DNA of 64,000 bases from JALZMG01 sp963739975 (GTDB taxonomy: Bacteria > Actinomycetota > Acidimicrobiia > Acidimicrobiales > Ilumatobacteraceae). The DNA is taken from NCBI GenBank assembly GCA_963739975.1, contig CAVUCK010000026.1, positions 41,846 to 105,845 on the forward strand. Reading direction: 5' to 3'. The translations under genes and the position numbers were made by a program. The notes beneath the pieces were generated by a model. The model was not told where the DNA came from, did no database searches, and saw only the letters and a list, made by a program, of their open reading frames with translations. Below are positions 26,774-35,280 of this stretch, piece after piece; position 1 is the stretch's first letter, and each line of letters starts with the position of its first letter.

Positions 26774-27501
26774 CCACGCTGCTGTACCCCTCCATCGACC
26801 TGCGCGGCGGCAACGTCGTCCGGTTGGCCCAGGGCGACTTCGATCGGGAGACGGTCTACTTCGGCGACGCCGTGGGCGTCGCCGAGTCGTTCTGCGCCCA
26901 GGGCGCCACGTGGATCCACGTCGTCGACCTCGACGCCGCCCGCACCGGCGACCCGGCCAACCGCCCGATCGTGGCGGCGATCGTCGCTGCCGTGGCCGGG
27001 CGAGCTGCCGTGCAGACCGGCGGCGGCGTGCGCACGATGGCCGACGCGGTGGCGCTCGCCGGCACCGGCGTCGCCCGCGTGGTGATGGGTTCGGCCGCCG
27101 TGGCCGATCCCGCGCTGGTCGAACAGGTGGCGTTGGTCGTGCCGGTGGCGGTCGGTCTCGACCACCGCGCCGGCCGGCTGGCCGTCCACGGCTGGACGGA
27201 AACCGCCGACGTCACGGTCGCGGAGGCCTTGACGCAGTTCCCGTCGGCCGCCGCGTTCGTCGTCACCGACATCGCCCGGGACGGGCTGCTCGGCGGCCCC
27301 GATCTCGACGGGCTGGCGGCGGCCGTGGCGGCGACCGACCGACCTGTCATCGCCAGCGGGGGCGTGTCCTCGCTCGACGACGTGCGGGCGCTGGCCGGCA
27401 TCGCCGGGCTGCACGGCGTCATCTCCGGACGGGCGCTGTACGAGGGGCGCCTGACCGTTGCCGAGGCCGTCGCCGTGCTGGCCGAGGCGGCACCGTCGTG
27501 A
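26770..27501 (+). CDS. hisA: ProFAR isomerase, apparent CTG start
   Basis: About 243 residues, (beta/alpha)8 barrel, fourth enzyme of histidine synthesis. LYPSIDLRGGNVVRL contains the first catalytic Asp, GGGVRT and VTDIARDG the phosphate sites and second Asp. No ATG, GTG or TTG is found near the start. The codon CTG 26770 overlaps the hisH stop as CTGA and has AAGG 7 nt upstream, so it is the most likely start. It may also make tryptophan-pathway PRA isomer as PriA; no trpF is seen here. Confidence 0.9.
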   Translation: MTTLLYPSIDLRGGNVVRLAQGDFDRETVYFGDAVGVAESFCAQGATWIHVVDLDAARTGDPANRPIVAAIVAAVAGRAAVQTGGGVRTMADAVALAGTGVARVVMGSAAVADPALVEQVALVVPVAVGLDHRAGRLAVHGWTETADVTVAEALTQFPSAAAFVVTDIARDGLLGGPDLDGLAAAVAATDRPVIASGGVSSLDDVRALAGIAGLHGVISGRALYEGRLTVAEAVAVLAEAAPS

Positions 27502-28259
27502 TCGTCGCCCGGGTCATCCCGTGCCTGGACGTCACCGGCGGCCGCGTCGTCAAGGGCACCAACTTCGTCGATCTGCGCGATGCCGGCGACCCCGTGGAGC
27601 TGGCCGCCCGCTACGACGCCGAAGGCGCCGACGAGCTCGTGCTGCTCGACATCACGGCGTCGAGCGACGATCGCGACACGATGATCGATGTCGTGTTCCG
27701 CACGGCCGAGGAGGTGTTCATCCCGTTCACCGTCGGTGGCGGGATCCGCACCGCCGACGACGCCCGACGGATGCTGCGCGCCGGCGCCGACAAGGTCAGC
27801 GTCAACACGGCGGCGGTCCAGCGCCCCGCCCTGATCGGCGAGATCGCCGACGAGTTCGGCGCCCAGTGCGTGGTGTGCGCGATCGACGCCAAGCGGCGAG
27901 CTGGCGGGTTCGAGGTCTACCTGCACGGTGGACGGACACCGACCGACGTCGACGCCGTCGCCTGGGCGGCCGAAGCCGCCGCAGCCGGGGCCGGCGAGAT
28001 CCTGCTCACCTCGATGGACCGCGACGGCACCGGCGAGGGATTCGACCTCGAGCTGACTCGCGCCGTCGTCGACGCCGTCGGCGTGTCGGTGATCGCCAGC
28101 GGTGGCGTCGGCACGCTCGAGCACCTCGCCGACGGCATCGTCGAGGGCGGCGCCGACGCCGTGCTGGCCGCGTCGATCTTCCACTTCCGCCAGCACACGA
28201 TCGCCGAGGCCAAGCGGGTCCTGGCCGATCGCGGCGTTACCGTCCGCACGCATGAGTGA
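27498..28259 (+). CDS. hisF: Imidazole glycerol phosphate synthase, cyclase subunit
   Basis: A 253-residue (beta/alpha)8 barrel. ARVIPCLDVTGGRVVKGTNF holds the first catalytic Asp and KG-T-N-F loop, VGGGIRT the phosphate site, and LLTSMDRDGT the second Asp. Together with HisH it forms IGP and AICAR. GTG 27498 overlaps the hisA stop (GTGA). A repeat element starts at its own stop codon. Confidence 0.96.
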   Translation: MIVARVIPCLDVTGGRVVKGTNFVDLRDAGDPVELAARYDAEGADELVLLDITASSDDRDTMIDVVFRTAEEVFIPFTVGGGIRTADDARRMLRAGADKVSVNTAAVQRPALIGEIADEFGAQCVVCAIDAKRRAGGFEVYLHGGRTPTDVDAVAWAAEAAAAGAGEILLTSMDRDGTGEGFDLELTRAVVDAVGVSVIASGGVGTLEHLADGIVEGGADAVLAASIFHFRQHTIAEAKRVLADRGVTVRTHE

Positions 28260-28323
28260 GCGAGTCTTCGAGCGAGCGAATAGTCGACACGGTCTTTCAC
28301 TCATGGCCGAGCGCCTGCTGCGC
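28257..28323 (+). repeat. Intergenic repeat element, copy B (hisF-AKR)
   Basis: Starts at the hisF stop codon. Compared with copy A it lacks 4 bp near the start and has a different but still paired hairpin (GAGCGC-CTGCT-GCGCTC). Confidence 0.75.
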
Positions 28324-28360
28324 TCTGGGCCGGCGTGTCCAACCACTGAAAGGTTCGCAC

Positions 28361-29332
28361 ATGAGTGAGATGGAATACCGCCGGTTGGGGCGCACCGGCA
28401 TCAAGGTGTCGGTGCTGTCGTTCGGGTCGTGGGTCACGTTCGACCAGCAGCTGAAGGACGACCTGGCGATGGAGTGCATGCAGGCTGCCCACGACGCCGG
28501 CTGCAACTTCTTCGACAACGCCGAGGCCTACGCCGGTGGCGAGAGCGAGGCGATCATGGGCCGCGTGCTGGCCGAGCTCGGGTGGCCGCGCTGGTCCTAC
28601 GTCCTCACGACCAAGGTGTTCTGGGGCCTCCACGACGGGCCGAACATGCGCAACACGCTGAACCGCAAGTACCTGTTCGAGGCCATCGACGGCTCGCTCG
28701 ACCGGTTCGGGCTGGACTTCGTCGACGTCCTGTACTGCCACCGCGCCGACCCCGAGACGACCTTGGAGGAGACGGTGTGGGCGATGTCCGACATCGTCAG
28801 TGCCGGCAAGGCCCTGTACTGGGGCACGAGCGAGTGGTCGGCGGAGGAGATCCGCGGCGCCATCGAGATCGCCGAGCGCCATCACCTGCACAAGCCCGTG
28901 ACCGAGCAGCCGCAGTACAACCTGCTGCAGCGCACGCGCGTCGAGCAGGAGTACGCCCGGCTGTTCGAGGACTTCCACTACGGCGCCACGATCTGGAGCC
29001 CACTGGCGTCCGGGATGCTCACCGGGAAGTACAAGGACGGCATCCCCGAGGACTCGCGCGGCGCGCTGTCGGGCTACAGCTGGCTGGGCCGTCAGTTGAA
29101 GGACGGGCGGGCCATCGCCCGCGTCGAGGCGCTGCGCCCGATCGCCGACGAGCTCGGCTGCAGCCTGGCCCAGCTGTCGTTGGCGTGGTGCACGAAGAAC
29201 CCGAACGTGTCGACGGTGATCACGGGGGCCAGCCGCGCCAGCCAGGTCGAGGAGAACTTCGCCGCGCTGGACGTCATCGAGCGCCTGGACGCCGACGTCA
29301 TGGAGCGCATCGAAGCTGCCGTCACATCCTGA
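28361..29332 (+). CDS. Aldo/keto reductase
   Basis: A 323-residue NADPH-dependent (beta/alpha)8 oxidoreductase, most like the potassium-channel beta-subunit/YghZ branch. FFDNAEAYAGGESE contains catalytic Asp and Tyr, VLTTKVFWG the Lys, and DVLYCHRADPETTLEE the His. Near the end STVITGASRASQVEEN binds NADPH. ATG 28361 has GAAAGG upstream. Natural substrate not predictable; it converges with the next gene, overlapping by 11 bp. Confidence 0.92.
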   Translation: MSEMEYRRLGRTGIKVSVLSFGSWVTFDQQLKDDLAMECMQAAHDAGCNFFDNAEAYAGGESEAIMGRVLAELGWPRWSYVLTTKVFWGLHDGPNMRNTLNRKYLFEAIDGSLDRFGLDFVDVLYCHRADPETTLEETVWAMSDIVSAGKALYWGTSEWSAEEIRGAIEIAERHHLHKPVTEQPQYNLLQRTRVEQEYARLFEDFHYGATIWSPLASGMLTGKYKDGIPEDSRGALSGYSWLGRQLKDGRAIARVEALRPIADELGCSLAQLSLAWCTKNPNVSTVITGASRASQVEENFAALDVIERLDADVMERIEAAVTS

Positions 29333-30497
29333 CGTCGGCCAGTCGCTCGACGACCTCGAGCAGGCGGGTGACGTCGTCGTGGCTGATGTACGCCACGACG
29401 CCGGCGCGCACGACTCCGCCGTGGTGGCTCAGCCCGAGCTGGTCGACGGCCTCCACGGCGTAGGAGTGGCCGGCCCACGTGGCGATCCGCTCGGTGGCCA
29501 GGTCCTGGGCGACGTCGGCCGGGTGCAGCCCCTCGATCGTGAACGCCACGGTCGGCGTCCGGTCGGCCATCGACGGCGGCCCCCAGACGCGCACGCCCGA
29601 CATCGACGACAGCCCGTCGAGCAACGGTCCGAACACCGCCATCTCGGCTCGGCCGAGCGCATCGAGGCCGGTGGTCCGGAGGAAGCGGGCGGCGGTGTCG
29701 ATCGCGGCGATCGCCTCGAAGCTCGGCGTGCCGGTCTCCCATCGGCGGGGACCGTGGTCCGGAGCCGGCCGGACCTTGGCCACGGGCAACTCGGCGAGGA
29801 GGTGCGGGGTGGCGCACAGGATCCCGGCGTGCGGTCCGTACCACTTGTAGGGGCTGGTGACGAGCGCGTCGCAGCCGAGGTCCTCCACGTGGATGCGCCG
29901 GTGCGGGGCCAGGTGCACGGCGTCGACGAAGACCTTGGCGCCGGCGTCGTGGGCGGCGGCGATGATGGGCGCGAGGTCCGGGATGGTGCCCAGCAGGTTG
30001 GAGGCGCCGGTCACGGCGACCCAGCGGGTGCGTTCGTCGATCAGCTCGATGACGCGGGCCGGGTCGAGCACGCCGGTCGCCGGGTCGAACGGTGCCAGCA
30101 CGTGCTCCGCGCCAGCGGCGTCGCAGGCCAGGCGCCACGGCGTGACGTTGGCGTCGTGGTCGAGGCGGGTCCCGACGACGCGGTCGCCGGGCCGCAGGGT
30201 CGCGCCGACGGCTCGGGTGAAGGCCAGCGTGAGCGTCGTCATGTTGGCGCCGAAGCAGACCCCGTCGGCCGACGCGCCGAGCAGCGCAGCGACGCTGTCG
30301 CGAGTCCGCTCCAGCAGTGCGTCGCAGGCGTCGGCGGCGCTGAACGATCCGCCGGCGTTGGCGTTGCTCCCGCTCGAGGCCCAGTCCGTCATCGCCTCGA
30401 TCGCCGTGTCGACCATCTGCGTGCCGGCCGGGCCGTCGAAGCGAGCCCATCCAGCTCGCACGCCGGGGAATCGGGCGCGCCAGGAACCGTCGATCAT
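29322..30497 (-). CDS. Cysteine desulfurase-like aminotransferase (class V)
   Basis: A 391-residue PLP enzyme. GANMTTLTLAF, RLDHDANVTPW and AVTGASNLLG follow the order seen in the cysteine desulfurase-like family, and SPYKWYGPHAG holds the PLP lysine. The family includes enzymes acting on cysteine or modified nucleosides; the loop with the active-site Cys of true NifS/IscS proteins is not visible here. No sulfur-carrier genes lie near. ATG 30497 has no clear ribosome site. Confidence 0.85.
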   Translation of the reverse strand: MIDGSWRARFPGVRAGWARFDGPAGTQMVDTAIEAMTDWASSGSNANAGGSFSAADACDALLERTRDSVAALLGASADGVCFGANMTTLTLAFTRAVGATLRPGDRVVGTRLDHDANVTPWRLACDAAGAEHVLAPFDPATGVLDPARVIELIDERTRWVAVTGASNLLGTIPDLAPIIAAAHDAGAKVFVDAVHLAPHRRIHVEDLGCDALVTSPYKWYGPHAGILCATPHLLAELPVAKVRPAPDHGPRRWETGTPSFEAIAAIDTAARFLRTTGLDALGRAEMAVFGPLLDGLSSMSGVRVWGPPSMADRTPTVAFTIEGLHPADVAQDLATERIATWAGHSYAVEAVDQLGLSHHGGVVRAGVVAYISHDDVTRLLEVVERLADVRM

Positions 30498-30559
30498 GTC
30501 CGGAGCATGTCATCCACCCGCCCGTGGGGTCGTTTCCGGGCCCGGGTACTCTCGGCCCG

Positions 30560-30889
30560 GTGCCCAGCACGCCAGACGACAAGTTGCCGATCAAGATGCT
30601 CAACGACCGGCTGCTCGTGCGCATCCCGGACAAGGACGGGGAGCGGCGCAGCCAGGGCGGGATCCTGATCCCGGCCACGGCGCAGATGGCCAAGCGGCTG
30701 GTCTGGGCCGAGGTGGTGGCCCAGGGCGCCAACGTTCGGGCCGCCGAGGTCGGCGACCTGGTGCTGTTCAGCCCCGAGGACCGCTACGAGGTCGAGGTGC
30801 AGGGCGCCGACTACATCATGCTGCGCGAGCGCGACCTGCACGCCGTCGCCGCCGAGCGCATCGAAGCGTCGACCGGTCTGTACCTGTGA
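30560..30889 (+). CDS. GroES-like co-chaperonin family protein
   Basis: A 109-residue Cpn10-fold protein: LNDRLLVRIPDKDGERRSQG at the start, a mobile-loop-like GGILIPATAQ, and a beta-rich end with YIMLRERDLHAV. It is diverged from classical GroES, and no groEL lies beside it. GTG 30560 has TACTCT 7 nt upstream and no ribosome site, suggesting leaderless translation. hisI starts 13 bp after its stop, so they are probably co-transcribed. Confidence 0.82.
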   Translation: MPSTPDDKLPIKMLNDRLLVRIPDKDGERRSQGGILIPATAQMAKRLVWAEVVAQGANVRAAEVGDLVLFSPEDRYEVEVQGADYIMLRERDLHAVAAERIEASTGLYL

Positions 30890-30902
30890 GCTCGAGCGAC
30901 CG

Positions 30903-31268
30903 ATGACTCGCGTGGAGGCGACGGCCGAGGAGCTCGGGGCGATCAAGTTCGACGCCGACGGGCTGGTGCCGGCGATCGCCCAGGACGTCGACGGCACGGT
31001 GCTGATGCTGGCGTGGATGAACGCCGACACGCTACGCATGACCTTCGAAGAGGGGCGGATGGTGTACTGGAGCCGCAGCCGCCAGGAGGTGTGGCGCAAG
31101 GGCGACACCAGCGGCGACGTCCAGGAGGTGCAGGCGGCGCACTACGACTGTGACGGCGACGTGCTGCTGTTCACGGTCGTCCAGCACGGTCGCGGCGCCT
31201 GCCACACCGGTGCGCGTTCCTGCTTCAGCCGCCGGTTCGGGGGACCTGGTGCGGATCAGGCCCAGTAG
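30903..31268 (+). CDS. hisI: Phosphoribosyl-AMP cyclohydrolase
   Basis: A 121-residue zinc/magnesium enzyme that opens the purine ring in histidine synthesis. WMNADTLRMTFEEGRMVYWS, then AHYDCDGDVLLFTV and ACHTGARSCF contain the conserved Asp and Cys metal ligands. It lacks the HisE pyrophosphohydrolase domain. Its last 20 bp overlap the trpE start, so the two genes share a transcript. Confidence 0.95.
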   Translation: MTRVEATAEELGAIKFDADGLVPAIAQDVDGTVLMLAWMNADTLRMTFEEGRMVYWSRSRQEVWRKGDTSGDVQEVQAAHYDCDGDVLLFTVVQHGRGACHTGARSCFSRRFGGPGADQAQ

Positions 31269-32785
31269 GGACGACTTCCGGTCGCTGGCCGGCGCCTACA
31301 CGATCGTCCCGGTCTGGTGCGAGCTGCTGGGCGACCTGGAGACCCCCGTTGCCGCCTACGCCAAGCTGGTCGGCGACGAGCCGGGCTTCCTGCTCGAGTC
31401 CGTCGAGCACGGGGAACGGTGGAGCCGCTTCTCGTTCGTCGGGCGCGACCCCGTTGCGACGTTGATCCTGCGTGAGGGTCGGGTCGAGGTCGAGGGGCGC
31501 CTGCCAGTCCCGCTGACGACCGATCGCGGCATCCTCGCCGCGCTCGACGAGCTGCTGGCCACGTACCGCGCGCCGACGATCCCCGAGCTGCCGCCGCTCC
31601 ACGGCGGGTTGATGGGATACCTCGGCTACGACGTGGTGCGCGAGGTGGAGCGGCTGCCGACGCCGCCACCGGACGACGCCCACGTGCCGGACGCCGTGAT
31701 GTCGATGATCGGCTCGCTGGCCGCCTTCGACCATTGGCGTCGAGCGCGTCACGCTCATCGAGAGCGTGCCGGTGATCGGGCTCGACGAGGCGGCGATCGA
31801 CGGCGCCTACGACGCGGCGATCGCCAGCCTCGACCGGGCGGTGGCGAACATGGCCCGGCCCCTGCCGTACGTGGCCGTGCCGCCGCCCGATCCCGACGAC
31901 CCGCTGCCGGACGTCAAGAGCACGATGCCCGACGGGCAGTACCAGCGGGCGGTCGACGTGGCCAAGGAGCACATCGTCGCCGGCGACATCTTCCAGGTCG
32001 TGCTGGCCCAGCGCTACGACCTCGAGCTCGACGCCGATCCGTTCGACGTCTACCGGGTGCTGCGCCAGGTCAACCCGAGCCCGTACATGTACTTCGTGCG
32101 CCACCCGGCGTTGACGATCGTCGGGTCGTCACCGGAGCCGATGGTCCAGGTGCAGGCGACGGCCGGTGCACCGACCCGGGTGATCAGCCGGCCGATCGCC
32201 GGGACCCGCCGGCGCGGCGCCACCGACGCCCACGACCGGCGGATGGCCGCCGAGCTGACGGAGCACCCGAAGGAGCGGGCCGAGCATGTGATGCTCGTCG
32301 ACCTGGCCCGCAACGACGTCGGGCGGGTCGCCCGGTTCGGCAGCGTGCACGTCGACGAGCTGATGACGTTGGAGCGCTACAGCCACGTCATGCACCTCAC
32401 GTCGCAGGTGTCGGGTGACCTGGTCGACGGTTTGAGCCCGATCGACGTGCTGCGGGCGACGCTGCCGGCGGGCACGGTCAGCGGCGCGCCGAAGGTGCGG
32501 GCGATGGAGATCATCGACGACCTCGAGCCGGTCCGCCGCGGCGCCTACGCCGGGGTCGTCGGGTACGTCGACTGGAGCGGCAACCTGGACACGGCGATCG
32601 CCATCCGCACGATGTTCTGCCGCCCGGACGGCGCCAGCGTCCAGGCCGGTGCCGGCATCGTCGCCGACTCGGTGCCCGACGACGAGGATCTGGAGTGCCG
32701 CAACAAGGCCGCCGCCCTGCTCGCAGCTGTCCCCGCCGCCCGCCGGATGACCGCCGCCCGCCACGCCGCCGGAACGGACGCCTGA
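31249..32785 (+). pseudogene. trpE: Anthranilate synthase component I with one frameshift
   Basis: Spans about 511 residues once the frame is corrected. The N-terminal domain (LLESVEHGERWSRFSFVG, GGLMGYLGYDVVREVE) and the chorismate-binding domain (GDIFQVVLAQRYD, PSPYMYFV, RPIAGTRRRG, TLPAGTVSGAPKVRAMEII) are otherwise complete. One extra base near 31741 breaks the frame between FDHWR and ERVTLIESVPV. Removal restores the family sequence exactly. A real break would make the cell need another trpE. GTG 31249 is the start and lies inside hisI. Confidence 0.88.
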
Positions 32786-32798
32786 TCCATCTGGCGGT

Positions 32799-33353
32799 TC
32801 AGAACACCCACGTGAGGAGGAAGACGAGGCCGAGGATGGCCATCACGGGGATCATCAAGATGGACAGCACGATCAGCGCCGGGAACGTGGTCACGGCGCG
32901 CATCGCCCGAGGGAGCTCCTTCAGGTTTGAGGTGGTCAGCGAGATCTGACGCAGTCTCGTGAACTGGGCCGTCTGGCCGATCATGACCGGCGACGCCGGG
33001 CCGGGAGGTCGTGGCTGGACCTCGACGGTCTCGATGATCACTTGCTCGGCCTCGGCGTTCTGCGTCAGCAGCGTGCGCACATCCTCGTAGAGGGCCAACG
33101 AGTGGGTGCGGATCCGCCGCAGCCGCCACGCTGCCAGCAGGGGGCCGCCGACGGCGACGACGACGAGGGCGGCGCCGATCACAGCCCACGCCGAGCGTGT
33201 CGAGCCCTGCAGGGCGGCGAGGCCGAGGGCGTAGGCGCCGAGGGCGACGACGCCGACGAGCAGGGCGAGGCCCGTGGCCAGCCCCGTGGCTCGCCGGGAC
33301 AGCTCGCCGACCACGGCCACGGCGCGCCGGGCGAGCTCGTCGATGTCGACCAC
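32799..33353 (-). CDS. Hypothetical membrane protein
   Basis: A 184-residue protein with two helices near the N-terminus (about 27-47 and 55-76), a soluble stretch with EDVRTLLTQNAEAEQ, and a final membrane helix (about 158-182). I recognise no family. The start is GTG 33353 with no clear ribosome site. It ends 13 bp from the opposing trpE and is divergent from ygfZ. Confidence 0.6.
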   Translation of the reverse strand: MVDIDELARRAVAVVGELSRRATGLATGLALLVGVVALGAYALGLAALQGSTRSAWAVIGAALVVVAVGGPLLAAWRLRRIRTHSLALYEDVRTLLTQNAEAEQVIIETVEVQPRPPGPASPVMIGQTAQFTRLRQISLTTSNLKELPRAMRAVTTFPALIVLSILMIPVMAILGLVFLLTWVF

Positions 33354-33388
33354 GTCCCAAGGTTGCCATGCGGGGGCACACTTCCGCG

Positions 33389-34042
33389 ATGCCGATCGAT
33401 GTACGTGACGAGGTGCGCGTCTCGGGCCGCGACGCCCTGACCTACCTGCAGGGGCAGGTGTCCCAGGACCTGCTGCCGATCCAGGTCGGGGAGCAGCGGT
33501 GGACGTTCGTGCTGGCCCCCAACGGGCGCGTGGAGGTGCTGGCCCGGGTTCGCCGCACCGGAGACGCCGAGTTCGTGTTCGACACCGACGGCGGGTTCGG
33601 CGAGCAACTGGCCGCCCGACTGGCCCGGTTCAAGATCCGCGTCGCCGTCGACATCGACCCGGTGGCGCCGAGCGAGGAGCCGCCGCCATTCGCCGACGAC
33701 GCGGCCAGGGTCGAGGCCGGCTGGCCGGCGATGGGCGTCGAGATCGTGCCCGGCGAGACCATCCCGGCCGAGACCGGGGTCACGCCGCTGGCCGTCGACT
33801 TCAAGAAGGGCTGCTATCCGGGGCAGGAGCTGGTCGAGCGGATGGACTCCCGCGGCGCCGACGCACCGCGCCGCCTGCGGATCCTCGACGTGCCCGACGG
33901 TGCCGCCGCCGGCGACCCGATCGAGGTGGACGGCCAGACCGTCGGCACGTTGACCACGGTCGTCGGGAAACGGGGGTTGGGCTACGTCAAGCGCGGCGTC
34001 GAGCTCGGTACCGCGCCGCCCGCCGTCGGATCCACCCCCTGA
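33389..34042 (+). CDS. ygfZ: YgfZ/GcvT-domain iron-sulfur maturation protein
   Basis: A 217-residue folate-binding YgfZ protein, needed for activity or repair of certain 4Fe-4S enzymes. The signature K-G-C-Y-x-G-Q-E is present as KKGCYPGQELVERMDSRG (near residue 145-160). The N-terminal DALTYLQGQVSQDL is typical too. It is shorter than the enteric form. A perfect 17-bp hairpin begins within its stop codon. Confidence 0.9.
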   Translation: MPIDVRDEVRVSGRDALTYLQGQVSQDLLPIQVGEQRWTFVLAPNGRVEVLARVRRTGDAEFVFDTDGGFGEQLAARLARFKIRVAVDIDPVAPSEEPPPFADDAARVEAGWPAMGVEIVPGETIPAETGVTPLAVDFKKGCYPGQELVERMDSRGADAPRRLRILDVPDGAAAGDPIEVDGQTVGTLTTVVGKRGLGYVKRGVELGTAPPAVGSTP

Positions 34043-34083
34043 GGTGAGCGGTGAGGGCACGGAGTCCCCTCACCGCTCACCTC
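34041..34083. terminator. Perfect 17-bp hairpin between convergent genes
   Basis: Arms at 34041-34057 and 34067-34083 (GAGGTGAGCGGTGAGGG and its complement) with a 9-nt loop. It starts at the ygfZ stop codon and lies 44 bp from the end of the opposing gene, so it may serve both. No T-tract. Confidence 0.65.
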
Positions 34084-34126
34084 GAGGCAGGCGCGCCAGC
34101 GCGCCAGGCGCGGCAGGCGCGGCGGA

Positions 34127-35242
34127 TCAGGGGCTTGTCGTCAGCGTGCTGCGCAGGGCGACGACGTCGGGGTGGTGGCGCACTCCCGCCAGTTCCGGGG
34201 CCTGGTCGATCACCGTTGCCAGCCCGTCCGCCGACGTGCCGGCGGCTGCGGCCGCCCGGAGCCAGGCCATCGCCGTGGCGTCGTCGCCGAGCGCGCCGGC
34301 GGCGCGGGCCACGGTGGCGGCGATCAACGTGCGGGGCTGGCGGCCGTAGCTGTCGGCCGCGTAGCGGGCGGCCTCGTCGAACCGCCCCGCCCGCACCAGC
34401 AGGTTGGCCAGCAGGTACTCGTTCCACGGGTCGCCGTCCGGCAACGGGCGGGGGAGCAGGTCGACCAGCCGGGCCGCAGCCTCGTCGGTCATCGGTCGGG
34501 GGATCAGCGGCACCGCAGCCGGCCGCCGCAACCCGTTGACCAGCACCCGCCGCGCCCGCTCGACGTCGCCCTGGTCGAGCGCCTCGCCGGCCACATCGAA
34601 CGGGGAACGGGCGTGGCGTGACCGGTGATCGAACAGCGACTGCAATTGCATGATCAGCAGGAACCCGATGAACACGACCATGCCGCGCCACCCCGGGCTG
34701 AGCGCGCAGACGACAGCGGCGACGACGCTGACGGCGACACTGGCGTAGAGCATGAACGGCCGGGCGCGGCCGGGCAGCACGCGGTCGAGCAACGAGGTGA
34801 CGACGTTGCCGCCGTCGAGTGGCAGGACCGGCAGCAGGTTGAACGCACCGATCGCCGGCCCGGCCCACCACACTGCGGTCGCCGCGGGTGAGCTGCCCCG
34901 GCTGTAGGGATCGAACGGGTCGACGCCCATCGCCAGCAGGACGCCGAGGCTGACGACGATGTGGGTCACCGGCCCGGCCAGCGAGATCGCCACCTGCGCC
35001 GTGCGCGACAGGGGTTGCGGGGAGTGGTACGACGCGTACCCGGCCAGGAAGTCGAGCGAGATCTCGGCTTCGGCGCCGGCCCGTCGGGCGGCGACGGCGT
35101 GGCCGAGCTCGTGGAGGAGGGTGAACCCGGCGATCGAGATCGCCAGCCACACGCCGAACTCGTCGGCGTTGATGGCCACGATCAGCAGCATGAACAGCAG
35201 GAACCCCGGCCGCACGTGGAGCGGGAAGCCGAGGATGCGCAC
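34127..35242 (-). CDS. M50 zinc metalloprotease with TPR-like tail
   Basis: A 371-residue membrane protein. HELGHAVAARRAG (residues about 44-56) is the zinc motif and NLLPVLPLDGGN supplies the third ligand, as in site-2-type M50 proteases. Six or so helices occupy the first 220 residues. The remaining 150 residues are alpha-helical repeats (WNEYLLANLLVRAGRFDEAA) in place of a PDZ domain. Probably cleaves membrane regulators. GTG 35242 has TACGAT 8 nt upstream and no ribosome site. Confidence 0.88.
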   Translation of the reverse strand: MRILGFPLHVRPGFLLFMLLIVAINADEFGVWLAISIAGFTLLHELGHAVAARRAGAEAEISLDFLAGYASYHSPQPLSRTAQVAISLAGPVTHIVVSLGVLLAMGVDPFDPYSRGSSPAATAVWWAGPAIGAFNLLPVLPLDGGNVVTSLLDRVLPGRARPFMLYASVAVSVVAAVVCALSPGWRGMVVFIGFLLIMQLQSLFDHRSRHARSPFDVAGEALDQGDVERARRVLVNGLRRPAAVPLIPRPMTDEAAARLVDLLPRPLPDGDPWNEYLLANLLVRAGRFDEAARYAADSYGRQPRTLIAATVARAAGALGDDATAMAWLRAAAAAGTSADGLATVIDQAPELAGVRHHPDVVALRSTLTTSP

Positions 35243-35280
35243 GGCCAGCGATCGTAGGCCGGGTCCTAGACTCCGCGGCC
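35243..35280. promoter_or_regulatory. Divergent leaderless promoters of M50 protease and ppdK
   Basis: Only 38 bp separate the two start codons. Each side has its own TANNNT box exactly 8 nt from its GTG: TACGAT on the minus strand (35251-35256) and TAGACT on the plus strand (35267-35272). The two promoters must overlap. Confidence 0.55.
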
